Shown piece after piece: positions 9,019 to 18,398 of a DNA stretch of 36,399 nt (positions within the stretch are counted from its first letter, which is position 1; each line of letters begins with the position of its first letter). Below the pieces are notes generated by a model, which saw only the letters and a list, made by a program, of their open reading frames with translations, was not told where the DNA came from and did not search any database. The translations under genes were made by a program, and so were the position numbers. The DNA is taken from the NCBI GenBank assembly GCA_002811675.1, contig PDIM01010359.1, forward strand, positions 109,126 through 145,524, given 5' to 3'. The stretch comes from Ichthyosporea sp. XGB-2017a (taxonomy: Eukaryota > Opisthokonta > Ichthyosporea).

Positions 9019-10879
9019 TTAAACACTGACCTTGTTGGCAACAGAAACCCATCCATCACGAGTTGTATTTGGTCTTGCCCAGCTGAAGTATTAATCAAAA
9101 ATAAAAGTAATAAAAACATATCAACAAAAATGGTTCAGAGGACATTTCAAAAGCTAATAGACATTCACTTACAGTTCTAACAGTTTGCCTTTCTGTCCGT
9201 CTGGTCCTCCAGTTTGTTTGGTGCCAGGAAGAAGAGTCTCTATAATTTCATAGATGTATTCCGGTTTGTGTTCAGGAACATACTCGCTGTCCGCAATAGC
9301 CCTGTACTTTGGTTCAAGAGGCTTTTCAAAATCGAAAACTACATCTGGGCTTCTTTGATGTCTAAGATCACAGCCACATTTTCTCTTTTTTTTAAGAAAA
9401 AAACAAAAACAAAACGTAAGAACGTTAACTTCGAGGAAAATATCTTCTTAGCTATAGCTATCGAGAAAAATATACCTTTCTGAAGATCATCAAAGAGCTC
9501 TTTGAGGTATTCAAGTACGGAGCTTCCTTCTCCACAATCCTGTTATTTACCGACATTCTAGCCCAGCAAATATTTTCTACATATCCAAGGCCCCAAGAAT
9601 CCATAAGCTATTCAGCCAAAGAATCAGTTAGATTAATAAGTAATAATTTGAATAGCTTCACAGATTAAAGATTAAATTTCATACCTCCATAATAGGTGGG
9701 ATAGCCGCTTTTGGGACCCAAATAAAAATAAAGCCCTGAGGGAGTACATCTTTACAAATTTTTAATGCAGCCTACACATTATACAAAGGCAGACACTTAG
9801 TAAGCGATTTGCTATGTACCCGAGTTCATATATAATTTCTTACCAGCTCTTTTGGAGGAAACATGTAAGGTTTTTTATCCAAGATGTCAAAAGATTCAAG
9901 AGGGGGGTCCATAAGAATGCAATTGAACCCAGTGCCAACACTTGTTTTGATGTTTGTTTTAAGTATATCGTCGAATTCAAAATAGGTTGAAGACGCCTTT
10001 TCAGAAATAGGCTTGTGGTTGAAAATAAGATGAGCCCATGATACAGAGAGAGGGGTGTTTACAACCTTTGTGTACATTGGAATATTAGGATCGATTTGTC
10101 GAATTTTCTTCTTTATCGTTACAAAGTTGCCAAGTTTGTCCTTCATGAGAATACTCATGCTCTTATATCTTTCAAGAAGCACTGCTCGGTCATATCCTCC
10201 AGCGCGCGATCCTCTAGGTCCTCCAGGCCCTGTTCGGCGGCGCTTATTTGGCCTTTCAGAATATTCGAGCCATATGTCATCATCGTCATCAAAGTAGTCG
10301 TCGTCACTACAAAAGGGAAGAAAATTTCCCAACAGAATTAATTGCCGTTGTCTTAGTACATTCACGCCTTCTTTAAGTATGGAAAAGGATAAAATACTCA
10401 CCTGAAAACATCATCATCCTGATCATCAGCATATCGCATAAGTTCGTCTTCCCAGACATCATCCAAATCAACATGAGCTCCAGAATCGGCTATTGATTTC
10501 ATCGAAAACATGCTTGTTCTTTTGAAAATCTCTTCCAGCTGTGCTTCTGATAAATCCTTTTTATCTCCAGCAGTAGTAGAGCTTCCCTCTTCACCCATAG
10601 CAGATCCAGCTCCTGTTTCTCCCTTTGCTGGTGTTGTCACTGCTTCCTTCAATTTATCCACCTCCTCGAACTTTTTCATGATGGATTCAATACTCTCTTC
10701 ATCGTATACATATCCCACATAATGCGAAGCGCTATAATAGCCAACAGAGCCGAACCATTGAGATTAGACAACCAAATCCAATATACATTAAATATATTGA
10801 AAGCGCAACTTCCTTACCTTGGCTGTCTCGAAGTGGATTTTCTGCCACTGGCCGTATTACGCGATCGTCTTTCCACCAT
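9019..10879 (-). CDS. MT-A70 family methyltransferase-like protein with DPPL motif, seven exons
   Basis: Splice consensus and a continuous frame give exons 10879-10818, 10731-10402, 10306-9844, 9771-9685, 9607-9476, 9384-9173 and 9082-9019, about 449 residues with every junction in phase. MT-A70 proteins (METTL3, METTL14, METTL4, MTA1/MTA9) methylate adenine N6 in RNA or DNA. The catalytic motif, normally DPPW, reads DPPLESF here, closer to the EPPLE of METTL14, which is a non-catalytic partner. Later landmarks are GFIFIWVPK, WGLGYVENICW, LRHQRSPDVVFDF and a C-terminal RPNTTRDGWVSVANK, the usual MT-A70 end. The N-terminal half is disordered with an acidic run (SDDDYFDDDDD) and a basic RGG-like patch. 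It may be METTL14-like or an MTA9-type partner. The loss of Trp makes independent catalysis doubtful. The 9384 acceptor is the least certain junction. Confidence 0.82.
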
Positions 10880-11116
10880 ACTCAGTCGATAGACAGATAA
10901 ACACTCTGGAAACCTTTGTGAAAAACTAGCTAGCAGATCTAAACAAAAAAAACTTTTCTGCCTTTAAAATTTTGGTGATTTTCTAAAAATAAGCACAAAA
11001 GAAAAAGAAAAGAAGGAAAGAGAGGGTCAAAAAACAACAAACGAAACAAAAAAACAGGAAGGCTGCAAAAAAAAGAAAAAAAAAAAAACAAAAAAACAAA
11101 AAACAAGGAATTTTAA
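10880..11116. other. 5' flank of MT-A70 gene, A-rich
   Basis: Probable promoter of the minus-strand MT-A70 gene. It becomes almost pure A/G from about 10984 to the gap. No coding evidence. Confidence 0.5.
10984..11116. repeat. Direct repeat copy 1 bordering the assembly gap
   Basis: A purine-rich segment nearly identical to 12073-12205 at a constant offset of 1089 bp, with a shared core ACAGGAAGGCTGC. The copies differ at only a few bases (for example AGAGGGTC versus AGAGGGAA). Confidence 0.85.
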
Positions 11117-12045
11117 NNNNNNNNNNNNNNNNNNNNNNNNNNNNNNNNNNNNNNNNNNNNNNNNNNNNNNNNNNNNNNNNNNNNNNNNNNNNNNNNNNNN
11201 NNNNNNNNNNNNNNNNNNNNNNNNNNNNNNNNNNNNNNNNNNNNNNNNNNNNNNNNNNNNNNNNNNNNNNNNNNNNNNNNNNNNNNNNNNNNNNNNNNNN
11301 NNNNNNNNNNNNNNNNNNNNNNNNNNNNNNNNNNNNNNNNNNNNNNNNNNNNNNNNNNNNNNNNNNNNNNNNNNNNNNNNNNNNNNNNNNNNNNNNNNNN
11401 NNNNNNNNNNNNNNNNNNNNNNNNNNNNNNNNNNNNNNNNNNNNNNNNNNNNNNNNNNNNNNNNNNNNNNNNNNNNNNNNNNNNNNNNNNNNNNNNNNNN
11501 NNNNNNNNNNNNNNNNNNNNNNNNNNNNNNNNNNNNNNNNNNNNNNNNNNNNNNNNNNNNNNNNNNNNNNNNNNNNNNNNNNNNNNNNNNNNNNNNNNNN
11601 NNNNNNNNNNNNNNNNNNNNNNNNNNNNNNNNNNNNNNNNNNNNNNNNNNNNNNNNNNNNNNNNNNNNNNNNNNNNNNNNNNNNNNNNNNNNNNNNNNNN
11701 NNNNNNNNNNNNNNNNNNNNNNNNNNNNNNNNNNNNNNNNNNNNNNNNNNNNNNNNNNNNNNNNNNNNNNNNNNNNNNNNNNNNNNNNNNNNNNNNNNNN
11801 NNNNNNNNNNNNNNNNNNNNNNNNNNNNNNNNNNNNNNNNNNNNNNNNNNNNNNNNNNNNNNNNNNNNNNNNNNNNNNNNNNNNNNNNNNNNNNNNNNNN
11901 NNNNNNNNNNNNNNNNNNNNNNNNNNNNNNNNNNNNNNNNNNNNNNNNNNNNNNNNNNNNNNNNNNNNNNNNNNNNNNNNNNNNNNNNNNNNNNNNNNNN
12001 NNNNNNNNNNNNNNNNNNNNNNNNNNNNNNNNNNNNNNNNNNNNN
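11117..12045. other. Scaffold gap (929 N)
   Basis: A run of unresolved bases. Open frames that appear to span it are artefacts of translating N. Confidence 0.99.
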
Positions 12046-12072
12046 TATGAAAATAAAATTTGGTTTTTTTGT

Positions 12073-12205
12073 TAAAAATAAGAAAAAAAGAAAAAGAAAA
12101 GAAGGAAAGAGAGGGAAAAAAAACAACAAACGAAACAAAAAAACAGGAAGGCTGCAAAAAAAAGAAAAAAAAAAAAACAAAAAAACAAAAAACTCGGAAT
12201 TTTCA
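12073..12205. repeat. Direct repeat copy 2 bordering the assembly gap
   Basis: Partner of 10984-11116. It continues rightward into unique sequence. Confidence 0.85.
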
Positions 12206-12253
12206 ATTTTCAACTTTCGAATTTTATAGAAAAGTTTCTGCGAAAAAAAACTT

Positions 12254-12265
12254 TTTGGCGGGAAA
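12254..12265. promoter_or_regulatory. E2F-like site
   Basis: TTTGGCGGGAAA is a full match to the classical E2F/DP binding consensus. A related GGCGGGTG lies about 20 bp to the right. No start codon is close: the nearest gene reading away from it is the MT-A70 gene, about 1.4 kb to the left across the gap. Function is inferred only. Confidence 0.4.
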
Positions 12266-12367
12266 ACTTTTGAAGTGGCGGGTGTCGAAATGAGCCGGGA
12301 TGGGACTTGGGAGAGTCAGAGAGGGTTGTAGGGTGGGTGACAAGGATGCGGTTGGGAGAGGGGGTGA

Positions 12368-12440
12368 AGGAGAGAGAGAGGAGCGAGAGGATAAGGAGAG
12401 AGAGAGAGGAGCGAGAGGATAAGGAGAGAGAGGATGGAGC
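12368..12440. repeat. GA-rich tandem repeat, about 28 bp period
   Basis: The unit GAGCGAGAGGATAAG plus a (GA)n spacer occurs twice at a 28-bp spacing, followed by a diverged third copy. Confidence 0.75.
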
Positions 12441-13024
12441 GAGGTTAGCGGGACTGTGAGCTTTTGGGCTCCGCGGTGGAGGAGTGTGCGGGGGTGCTGT
12501 GGAGGACAATCACTTTGCGGTATTTCACAAACTAAACCAGTAAGTGTCCAGTGGGAAGGGATTTGAAGGCGAAGAAGCCATAAGTAATCAGCTACCACAT
12601 TACCTCACTCCCTCCAAATATTGTATCTCTATTCTAGAATAGAATACCAAATCTTGTCAATTACTCTAGCTTCATTCTCGTTTATTGTTCTTAAGGCTCT
12701 CTCTCTCCCAGGGAGCAGCATAAATAGAATCACTACGGCACACGGCTCTAGTACTGTAAGCAACTATGAAAAGCAACATGTACATGTGCGAAAACGGAAT
12801 AGCAGACAAGGACCATAATATGTACACAGACAAGTCATCAAGAACATGGTTTGAGTCACAAACAAAATAAAGGGAGCAGTTGGAGGTGATCATAATAATC
12901 TTTCTGTACGGTAAAACAGATTAAAACTATATCTCCCTTTAAGCTTTAAATAGATAAATAACGCAAAAGGATGGTTGTAGTGGCGATGAGTGGGACTTAA
13001 TAAGTTAGAGCCCGAGTATAGAAT

Positions 13025-13420
13025 TTAATGGAAGATCGTCAGATTAAGCTCAACTGGAGTACCCATCCACATCGCATACGTGGTATGGTCTTTAAGATCA
13101 TCCCCACTCAATGGATGTAAAAGAACAGAAATTTCCTCCCCTCTTAATAGCTGCAAGGCAGTCACCACAGCTCCAACCAGCTCTTTAGGGATGATGATCT
13201 CCATACTGGCCTTTGTGTGAGGTCCTCTTTTCCCTTTGTTAACATTTCCAAGCACAATACCGTTATTATTATGATTATTATGCTCCTGTGGACGCACAAA
13301 CTCTTTCTCCAAAGCGTTACGGATATGCATGGCACACTCATACTGCTTCTCATTCCCGATTTCCCAGTACAAATGGGCATGGAACTCCTTAATACTCTCG
13401 TGAATCTTTGCGTCAAACAT
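13025..13420 (-). CDS. DOPA 4,5-dioxygenase family protein
   Basis: A single-exon 131-residue protein. It matches the small fungal/bacterial DOPA-dioxygenase family: FHAHLYW near the N terminus (residues 13-19), GPHTKASMEI in the middle, and LLHPLSGDDLKDHTTYAMW at the C terminus, where the family has HP.TGDDL.DH...A.W.G. The His residues of these motifs are the likely metal ligands. Family members cleave the catechol ring of DOPA or related diphenols (betalamic acid or muscaflavin formation in fungi). The physiological substrate here is unknown, and a general catechol role is equally possible. Length is normal for the family. An Asn/His-rich loop (HNNHNNNG, about residues 47-54) interrupts the domain. 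It stands alone, with no pigment-pathway neighbours. Confidence 0.88.
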   Translation of the reverse strand: MFDAKIHESIKEFHAHLYWEIGNEKQYECAMHIRNALEKEFVRPQEHNNHNNNGIVLGNVNKGKRGPHTKASMEIIIPKELVGAVVTALQLLRGEEISVLLHPLSGDDLKDHTTYAMWMGTPVELNLTIFH

Positions 13421-13771
13421 AATTCAACTTAATCTTCAGCAACTCGACAGGAATAAAATAAGGTCAGCGCAAGTGGACTCAAGACCAAGTCTTTGATACA
13501 TAATAAATATCAGATAACAGAGAGAGAGGAAGCGGGGCAGATCAGGTAATAACAATTTTAATTAGGAGATCAGGAAGGGGGGTTCATTGGCTGGGAGGTG
13601 CCACTAGCTAGGGTCTATGAAGAGTGTCACGTGTACGTGTACAGTGAACAAGGAGCCCTTGACGGTGAAGGAAACACAGTGTATCGAGAGATGCTAACTT
13701 CTACAAAGTAATGGTACAATCCGCTGTTCCCGTTTTGTCTTTATTTCTGTAACTTGATACACGCTTCGAGC
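13421..13771. other. Intergenic, promoter of the dioxygenase gene
   Basis: No coding evidence. Contains an overlapping CACGTG/TACGTGTAC palindromic cluster at about 13629-13643 (E-box-like). At 13740-13745 the minus strand has AATAAA, about 27 bp after the stop of the first aspartic protease. Confidence 0.45.
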
Positions 13772-15874
13772 TTAACTGAATGGTACTTCTTTCTCGTTCC
13801 ACATTAGATGGCGTTCACTCCCATAGTGGCCCATTCCAACAGCAAAGGCTTCGTTAGTAGTCCCATATTGAAAAGTGGAATAGAATTTATGCATGAAAGT
13901 AAGGCCAAGAATCCATTTGCCTTGTACCGTATGCCCAGGTTTCTTTGTTTTAGAAAAGATGGGAGAGCACAAACTTTCTGTCAATGACATATCCACCTCC
14001 CCGTCTACTGGTTTCATGGTATAGTGAGTTGCATTCATTATATAGTCACGGGGTTTGAGCGTAAATGTTACTGTTGCCGGGGGTGGCTCTCCGGGAATTG
14101 GTTTACTTAAGAAGAATTTGAAATGTAGAGATGTAAACTCGCTAAATCGAACTACTGAGCATGGAAATGTTGGTATTTCATCATCGGCGGCACTTGTTAC
14201 AAGGCTTCCTAAGCGCTCGCCATATAAGTGGATCCAAAAATTGCGTCGGTTGTAAATCTCCTCAGGAAGCAATACCAGACTGGTTCCGCTGTCGATAATG
14301 AAATTAGAAGACCCCAAGGGGTTGTAAGCATTCTTGGGAACCTTTGGGAACGGGAAAATGTTGCTGTTGACTTTTTCATTTGAAGCCTCAAAATATCCAT
14401 CAACAGTAAAGTGGTCGGTATCAGAAGCTGACATTGGAAGGCGAAAAAGCCTCGGACAGCATGGATTTTTGTGTGCTCCAAAGGGGCACTTTCCCAGTTT
14501 TGACAAGTCTTTTTCGCGGCACTCATCAAATGGGTGACAATGGGATTGGGGATTATTGTTTTTGTCATAGCATGTTTCAAGCATAGGGCAATTTGCGTGA
14601 TTCTTTTTGTAGTCCTTTACGCAGTAGCGGGGAAGCAAGGAACCAAATACAATATCACCTTTTCTCAACTCTGTTGATACATCAAGACCAATTACAGGTT
14701 TATGTATTGCTTGCTTTAGAAATAACTGGTAGATAACAGGTTTATATTTTGGGCCAATACCGAGGATACCTGTCCTCTGCTTTCCCAAAGAGGTTGACGC
14801 TGTGCTTTTATCAAAATGGCTAGCTCCCGCGAGAATGCCAGGTCCACAAATGCCACTGTTCTCTGATTCGCCCGGCTTGTTAATGCAAAAGTGGGTATGA
14901 ACCATATCAAGTGTCACACTGCCAGAACCGTACTTAATGACGTGCTGCCCCTCTGACGGAGCATTTGCCCAACAACTTGGCTTATATTCTTCATCGCCAA
15001 AGTACGGATTAAACCACGCTACACTGCTTCCTGTATCAAGCACAATTGGTAAGCGTTTCGAACAATTCTTATTATCGGAAGAATATACAGAGAACGTACA
15101 TTCCATTGTTAAATCTAGTCTCTTTTGCAAATGAACAATAGGGACAGTTGTGGTCACATTTGTAACCTGGAGGCTTTGGGACTGAGGTCCACGATTCCAT
15201 TGTTTTTCCCAACTGTTCATCTGAGGAAAGGGTGGGAATGTGTAAGGGTCATAATGTTTGGCAACTAGTGGGTATATGTTAGGGGGCGGAAACAAATTGG
15301 TAGGGGGGACAGAGTTCACATAGACTGCCTCAAAGTCTTCACTATCTGCTTCAATAATATCTGAAAGAGACCCACTGCTTTCAAAAGTTTCATTCAAATC
15401 CTCATCGGATTGTTCGTCAACTGTAGAAAGAGGAGTGTCTATAAAATCTATTGTATTGTCAAAATCAGATGTAAAGAGGCTATTTTCCTTTGCATTGGTG
15501 CCCATTTTAGACTTTTCTTTGGTATTTGGCAAATAAGTTTGATCTTTCTTTTTTTTAAAAGACTGACTTTTGGGAGTTTGATCACTTTTCCTATGGTTTT
15601 CTTTTTTGTTTTCAATAGTCTTTTTGGGAATATTCTCTGTGGAATCTTTCCATCCACTGGATTCCTCATTCTCTTCCTCTCTCAACTCATCATTATCCAC
15701 CATGGGAAGAACGCCCAGCATTTCCCCATTTTCTTTACGTAGGATTGGGGCAGGTCGAACGTTCCTTCTTTCTATTTCTTGACCCTTCAGAGAATAACTA
15801 AAAACATCCCCAAGAACGAACATGGTTCCGCAAACGATAGCTAGCAGGTAGAGCTTCATTCTCCACTTACACAT
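13772..15874 (-). CDS. Pepsin-type aspartic protease with eight-Cys insert (paralog 1)
   Basis: Peptidase family A1, 700 residues. The N terminus has a signal peptide or anchor (hydrophobic core about residues 8-22; Met6 is an equally good start). A long acidic/Lys-rich low-complexity pro-region follows (about 30-240), then the bilobal protease. Catalytic Asp280 in DTGSS and Asp528 in DSGTS are both intact, and the flap Tyr315 lies in KYGSGS. Between the lobes, from Cys418 to Cys473, is an insert with eight cysteines ending in CCP that pepsins lack. The C terminus (GKWILGLTFM...FQYG) is the standard A1 ending. It lies 430 bp from a shorter paralog in the same orientation, so a tandem duplication. 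Likely secreted or vacuolar. The long disordered pro-region is the main difference from its neighbour. Confidence 0.93.
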   Translation of the reverse strand: MCKWRMKLYLLAIVCGTMFVLGDVFSYSLKGQEIERRNVRPAPILRKENGEMLGVLPMVDNDELREEENEESSGWKDSTENIPKKTIENKKENHRKSDQTPKSQSFKKKKDQTYLPNTKEKSKMGTNAKENSLFTSDFDNTIDFIDTPLSTVDEQSDEDLNETFESSGSLSDIIEADSEDFEAVYVNSVPPTNLFPPPNIYPLVAKHYDPYTFPPFPQMNSWEKQWNRGPQSQSLQVTNVTTTVPIVHLQKRLDLTMECTFSVYSSDNKNCSKRLPIVLDTGSSVAWFNPYFGDEEYKPSCWANAPSEGQHVIKYGSGSVTLDMVHTHFCINKPGESENSGICGPGILAGASHFDKSTASTSLGKQRTGILGIGPKYKPVIYQLFLKQAIHKPVIGLDVSTELRKGDIVFGSLLPRYCVKDYKKNHANCPMLETCYDKNNNPQSHCHPFDECREKDLSKLGKCPFGAHKNPCCPRLFRLPMSASDTDHFTVDGYFEASNEKVNSNIFPFPKVPKNAYNPLGSSNFIIDSGTSLVLLPEEIYNRRNFWIHLYGERLGSLVTSAADDEIPTFPCSVVRFSEFTSLHFKFFLSKPIPGEPPPATVTFTLKPRDYIMNATHYTMKPVDGEVDMSLTESLCSPIFSKTKKPGHTVQGKWILGLTFMHKFYSTFQYGTTNEAFAVGMGHYGSERHLMWNEKEVPFS

Positions 15875-16304
15875 GTCTCTATTTTCGTATTTCTTAATGA
15901 ATGCAGGATTTGTTATAAACTAAAAGAAATGTAGCCGTAGGAATCCGGAAACACGGGAGCCTTGATCTAGCCCAGTCTAGACCCAGGGTTGGTTTGAATC
16001 AACAAATGTCCAAGAAGTGTCCATCTCTATCTGGATATTAGGGAGAGTGCCAATTCTTGCACAGAATAATCTGCACCATGTAGAGTGCTACAGCCTTGAA
16101 GGGTTAGGGGATGGTTACTAAGGAATCATCATCTGAAACTTTGATACTTGAAACAGAGAGACAGACATGCTAGTGTAGCTGAAAGAAAGAGCTATTTGTG
16201 TTTTATTTATCGTCACGTCAATGACAAAGGTGTACCTGAACGTGGCATAGGAAAGTAGAGGCTATAGCTTAGAGCGAAAGGGAAAAGGCAAATTGAGATA
16301 AAAG
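15875..16304. other. Intergenic between the two proteases
   Basis: Probable promoter of paralog 1 and 3' flank of paralog 2. AATAAA on the minus strand at 16202-16207 follows the paralog 2 stop by about 100 bp. A CRE-like CGTCACGTCA lies nearby at about 16211-16220. No gene seen. Confidence 0.45.
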
Positions 16305-18053
16305 TCAAGTGTTGGACTGAAAAAGATTATACGTCTTATGGCTTCTAGTCGCTCTTGTAGACGTGGGTGCGGCGGCATCTTCGGGGTTCCAAAAGAGGTG
16401 TCTTTCAATGCCATAATGACTTAGTCCAATATGGAAATCTTGAAAGGTTTCACCGTAATGAAAGGTGAAGTAATATTTGTACATGAAGGTAAGACCAAGA
16501 ATCCATTTGCCCTTTATCTTAGGTCCAGGGTGTTTTGTCTTGTGAAAAATGGGGGAGCAGAGGCTTCGGTCATTCTCAGTCCACTCTTTCATTGTATAAT
16601 GAGTTCCATTAAGTACTAGGTCTTGCTTTGACAACGTAAAGGTGGCTGGTGGTTGGCTGCCTATTTGATTGAATGTAATACTGAGAGGGGTAAATTTTTC
16701 AAAATCTACTAAAGTGCACGAGAACGCTGGTATTTGCCCATCCATATTCTGTCTTTTCATATCTGAAATCTGTCGGTATATCACATCCCCCACCTGCTGA
16801 CCATATAGATGAAGCCAAAAGGCCTCCAAGTCGTATATTTCTTCTGGAAGAAGGATTAGGCTGGTACCACTGTCAATAATAAAATGATCAAGGTGGCCTT
16901 CTGCAGTTGACGGAAATGGCAAGCTCCTGCTAATATCTGGATTGTGGGCTTTATACGAACCTGCAACTGTAAAATGCTCTTTATCATTTTCAGTAAGGGG
17001 AACTCTAATAATTTTAGGACAGCACTGACGAGTCCTCTCATCGGCAGCTGTCTTCCCACAAATAACGTCGTCACATTTTTTAGCCTTATTTTCACAGCCA
17101 TCTCTATCTGGAATAGTTCCTATGTAGCAATAGCCAGGCAGGGGGCAGTCGTTATGATACATGTCATGTGCGCAATAATGGGGAAACAATGCCCCAAATA
17201 CAATATTTCCTTTACGCAATTCGGTGCTTACATCTAATCCCATTACCGCTTCTCGTACCGCCCCTTGCTGCTTTAATTGGAAGAGAATGGGCTTAAACTT
17301 GGGATTTGGGCCAAGACCAAGGATACCAGTCCTTTGCGACCCCAATTTTCCTGGATCTACTGAACTATCGAATTCACTTGCTCCCACTTCAATGCCTTCC
17401 GAACACATGCCTTCATCAGAAGAAGGTCTATTAATGCAATAACGCGCGTTTACTAGTCGCAAGTTAACCTCCCCTGAGCCATATTTTACCTTGTGCACCG
17501 CCTTAAATGGAATATCTGCCCAACATTCATTCTTTTGGGAGAGACCCAAGTTAGGATTGAACCACACCACGGAGCTCCCTGTGTCGACAACAATTGGAAT
17601 TTTTACCTTACATCTAGAGCCATTTTCTGCAATGACTTCAAATGTGTTTTCGATAGTAAGATCGAGTCGCTTCTGGAGATGAATTAGTGGAAGAGTTGTG
17701 TCTTCAACATCGGCTTCCATGGCATAGTCCATTGCTGTTGTGTCGTTTTCATCTTCGAATACATTGGTAACGGGGAAAAAGTTGTCTTGCTCCTGACCGT
17801 ATGAATATAGAGTATTGATTTGTTGAGTTCGGAAATGCTCTTCTGACGACTCCCACATCTTTGGCACTTGCGGCTCCAGAAGATTGCCATAACTTTCTGC
17901 AAGGGCGTCTTCGTAACTTTCATCCTCATCCACATCTTCGTAGTGCCGGACAAAGGGACTTAATCCCTGGGAGAGGTGTAGGGCATTGAAGACAACCAAG
18001 ACTACCAGTAGGGTTTTGATATTTCCAATAACCCTTTCCAGTTTCATTTTCAA
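16305..18053 (-). CDS. Pepsin-type aspartic protease with eight-Cys insert (paralog 2)
   Basis: Peptidase family A1, 582 residues. It has an N-terminal signal peptide (basic start, hydrophobic core about 12-28), a short acidic pro-region, then the protease. Catalytic Asp157 lies in DTGSS and Asp394 in DSGTS, with a KYGSGE flap. The same insert as in its neighbour runs from Cys294 to Cys345 with eight cysteines in a closely similar order (YC, DCP, YCY ... QCCP). Blocks shared with paralog 1 include VHKV/HVIKYGSG, GLDVSTELRKG, DSGTSL.LLPEEIY and GKWILGLTFM.K. The pro-region is roughly 120 residues shorter than in paralog 1. Secretory or vacuolar proteolysis is inferred; substrates are unknown. 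Confidence 0.93.
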   Translation of the reverse strand: MKMKLERVIGNIKTLLVVLVVFNALHLSQGLSPFVRHYEDVDEDESYEDALAESYGNLLEPQVPKMWESSEEHFRTQQINTLYSYGQEQDNFFPVTNVFEDENDTTAMDYAMEADVEDTTLPLIHLQKRLDLTIENTFEVIAENGSRCKVKIPIVVDTGSSVVWFNPNLGLSQKNECWADIPFKAVHKVKYGSGEVNLRLVNARYCINRPSSDEGMCSEGIEVGASEFDSSVDPGKLGSQRTGILGLGPNPKFKPILFQLKQQGAVREAVMGLDVSTELRKGNIVFGALFPHYCAHDMYHNDCPLPGYCYIGTIPDRDGCENKAKKCDDVICGKTAADERTRQCCPKIIRVPLTENDKEHFTVAGSYKAHNPDISRSLPFPSTAEGHLDHFIIDSGTSLILLPEEIYDLEAFWLHLYGQQVGDVIYRQISDMKRQNMDGQIPAFSCTLVDFEKFTPLSITFNQIGSQPPATFTLSKQDLVLNGTHYTMKEWTENDRSLCSPIFHKTKHPGPKIKGKWILGLTFMYKYYFTFHYGETFQDFHIGLSHYGIERHLFWNPEDAAAPTSTRATRSHKTYNLFQSNT

Positions 18054-18398
18054 GATTCTCTGTTCATTTAGTTAAAAGAACAATTCCACAAAACGGAATT
18101 TTTAAAACTATAAAAGAAAAGAAGCTCACAAATTGAAAAAAAAAGAAAAAAAAATAAAATAAAAAGTAATCCGTGAAAGAGGACTTACTGAGTTACTGTG
18201 GACTGTCATCATTGTTCAAAGGGGTTGGGGTTACTTTCTGGCACAATAATAGCACTATTGGGGAAATTATGTAAATAGTAAAAAAGGCATTGCGGTTGTC
18301 AAGGGGTTTGGTTTCAAACTTTATTCACTTTGTTATTTTACACTACTCACTCATTAATAGTCGACTGTTCACGCATTTCCTGATCGGGAGAGTATAAG
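18054..18398. other. Intergenic, promoter of protease paralog 2
   Basis: A/T-rich with an A-tract at about 18134-18165. AATAAA on the minus strand at 18320-18325 lies about 75 bp past the MAP3K stop. No coding evidence. Confidence 0.45.

Larger units (their letters stand above)
12046..13024. other. Intergenic, low-complexity, no gene supported
   Basis: Holds the second A-rich copy of the gap-flanking repeat, an E2F-like element at 12254-12265, a GA-rich tandem repeat (about 12368-12440) and otherwise unremarkable sequence. The Ser/Pro-rich minus-strand frames at 12210-12598 are translations of the GA-rich repeat and are not called. Confidence 0.5.

Noticed and set aside
9214-9483. Plus-strand frame over the MT-A70 exons
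   Set aside because: It is antisense to a gene with coherent splice sites and homology.
10984-12205. LTR retrotransposon with the A-rich copies as LTRs
   Set aside because: The copies lack TG..CA ends and target duplications, and no reverse transcriptase or integrase sequence is visible. A gap artefact is simpler.
11027-12213. Long minus-strand frames across the gap
   Set aside because: They are made of translated N and poly-purine sequence.
12210-12598. Ser/Pro-rich minus-strand frames
   Set aside because: They translate the GA-rich tandem repeat in two frames, with no conservation signature.
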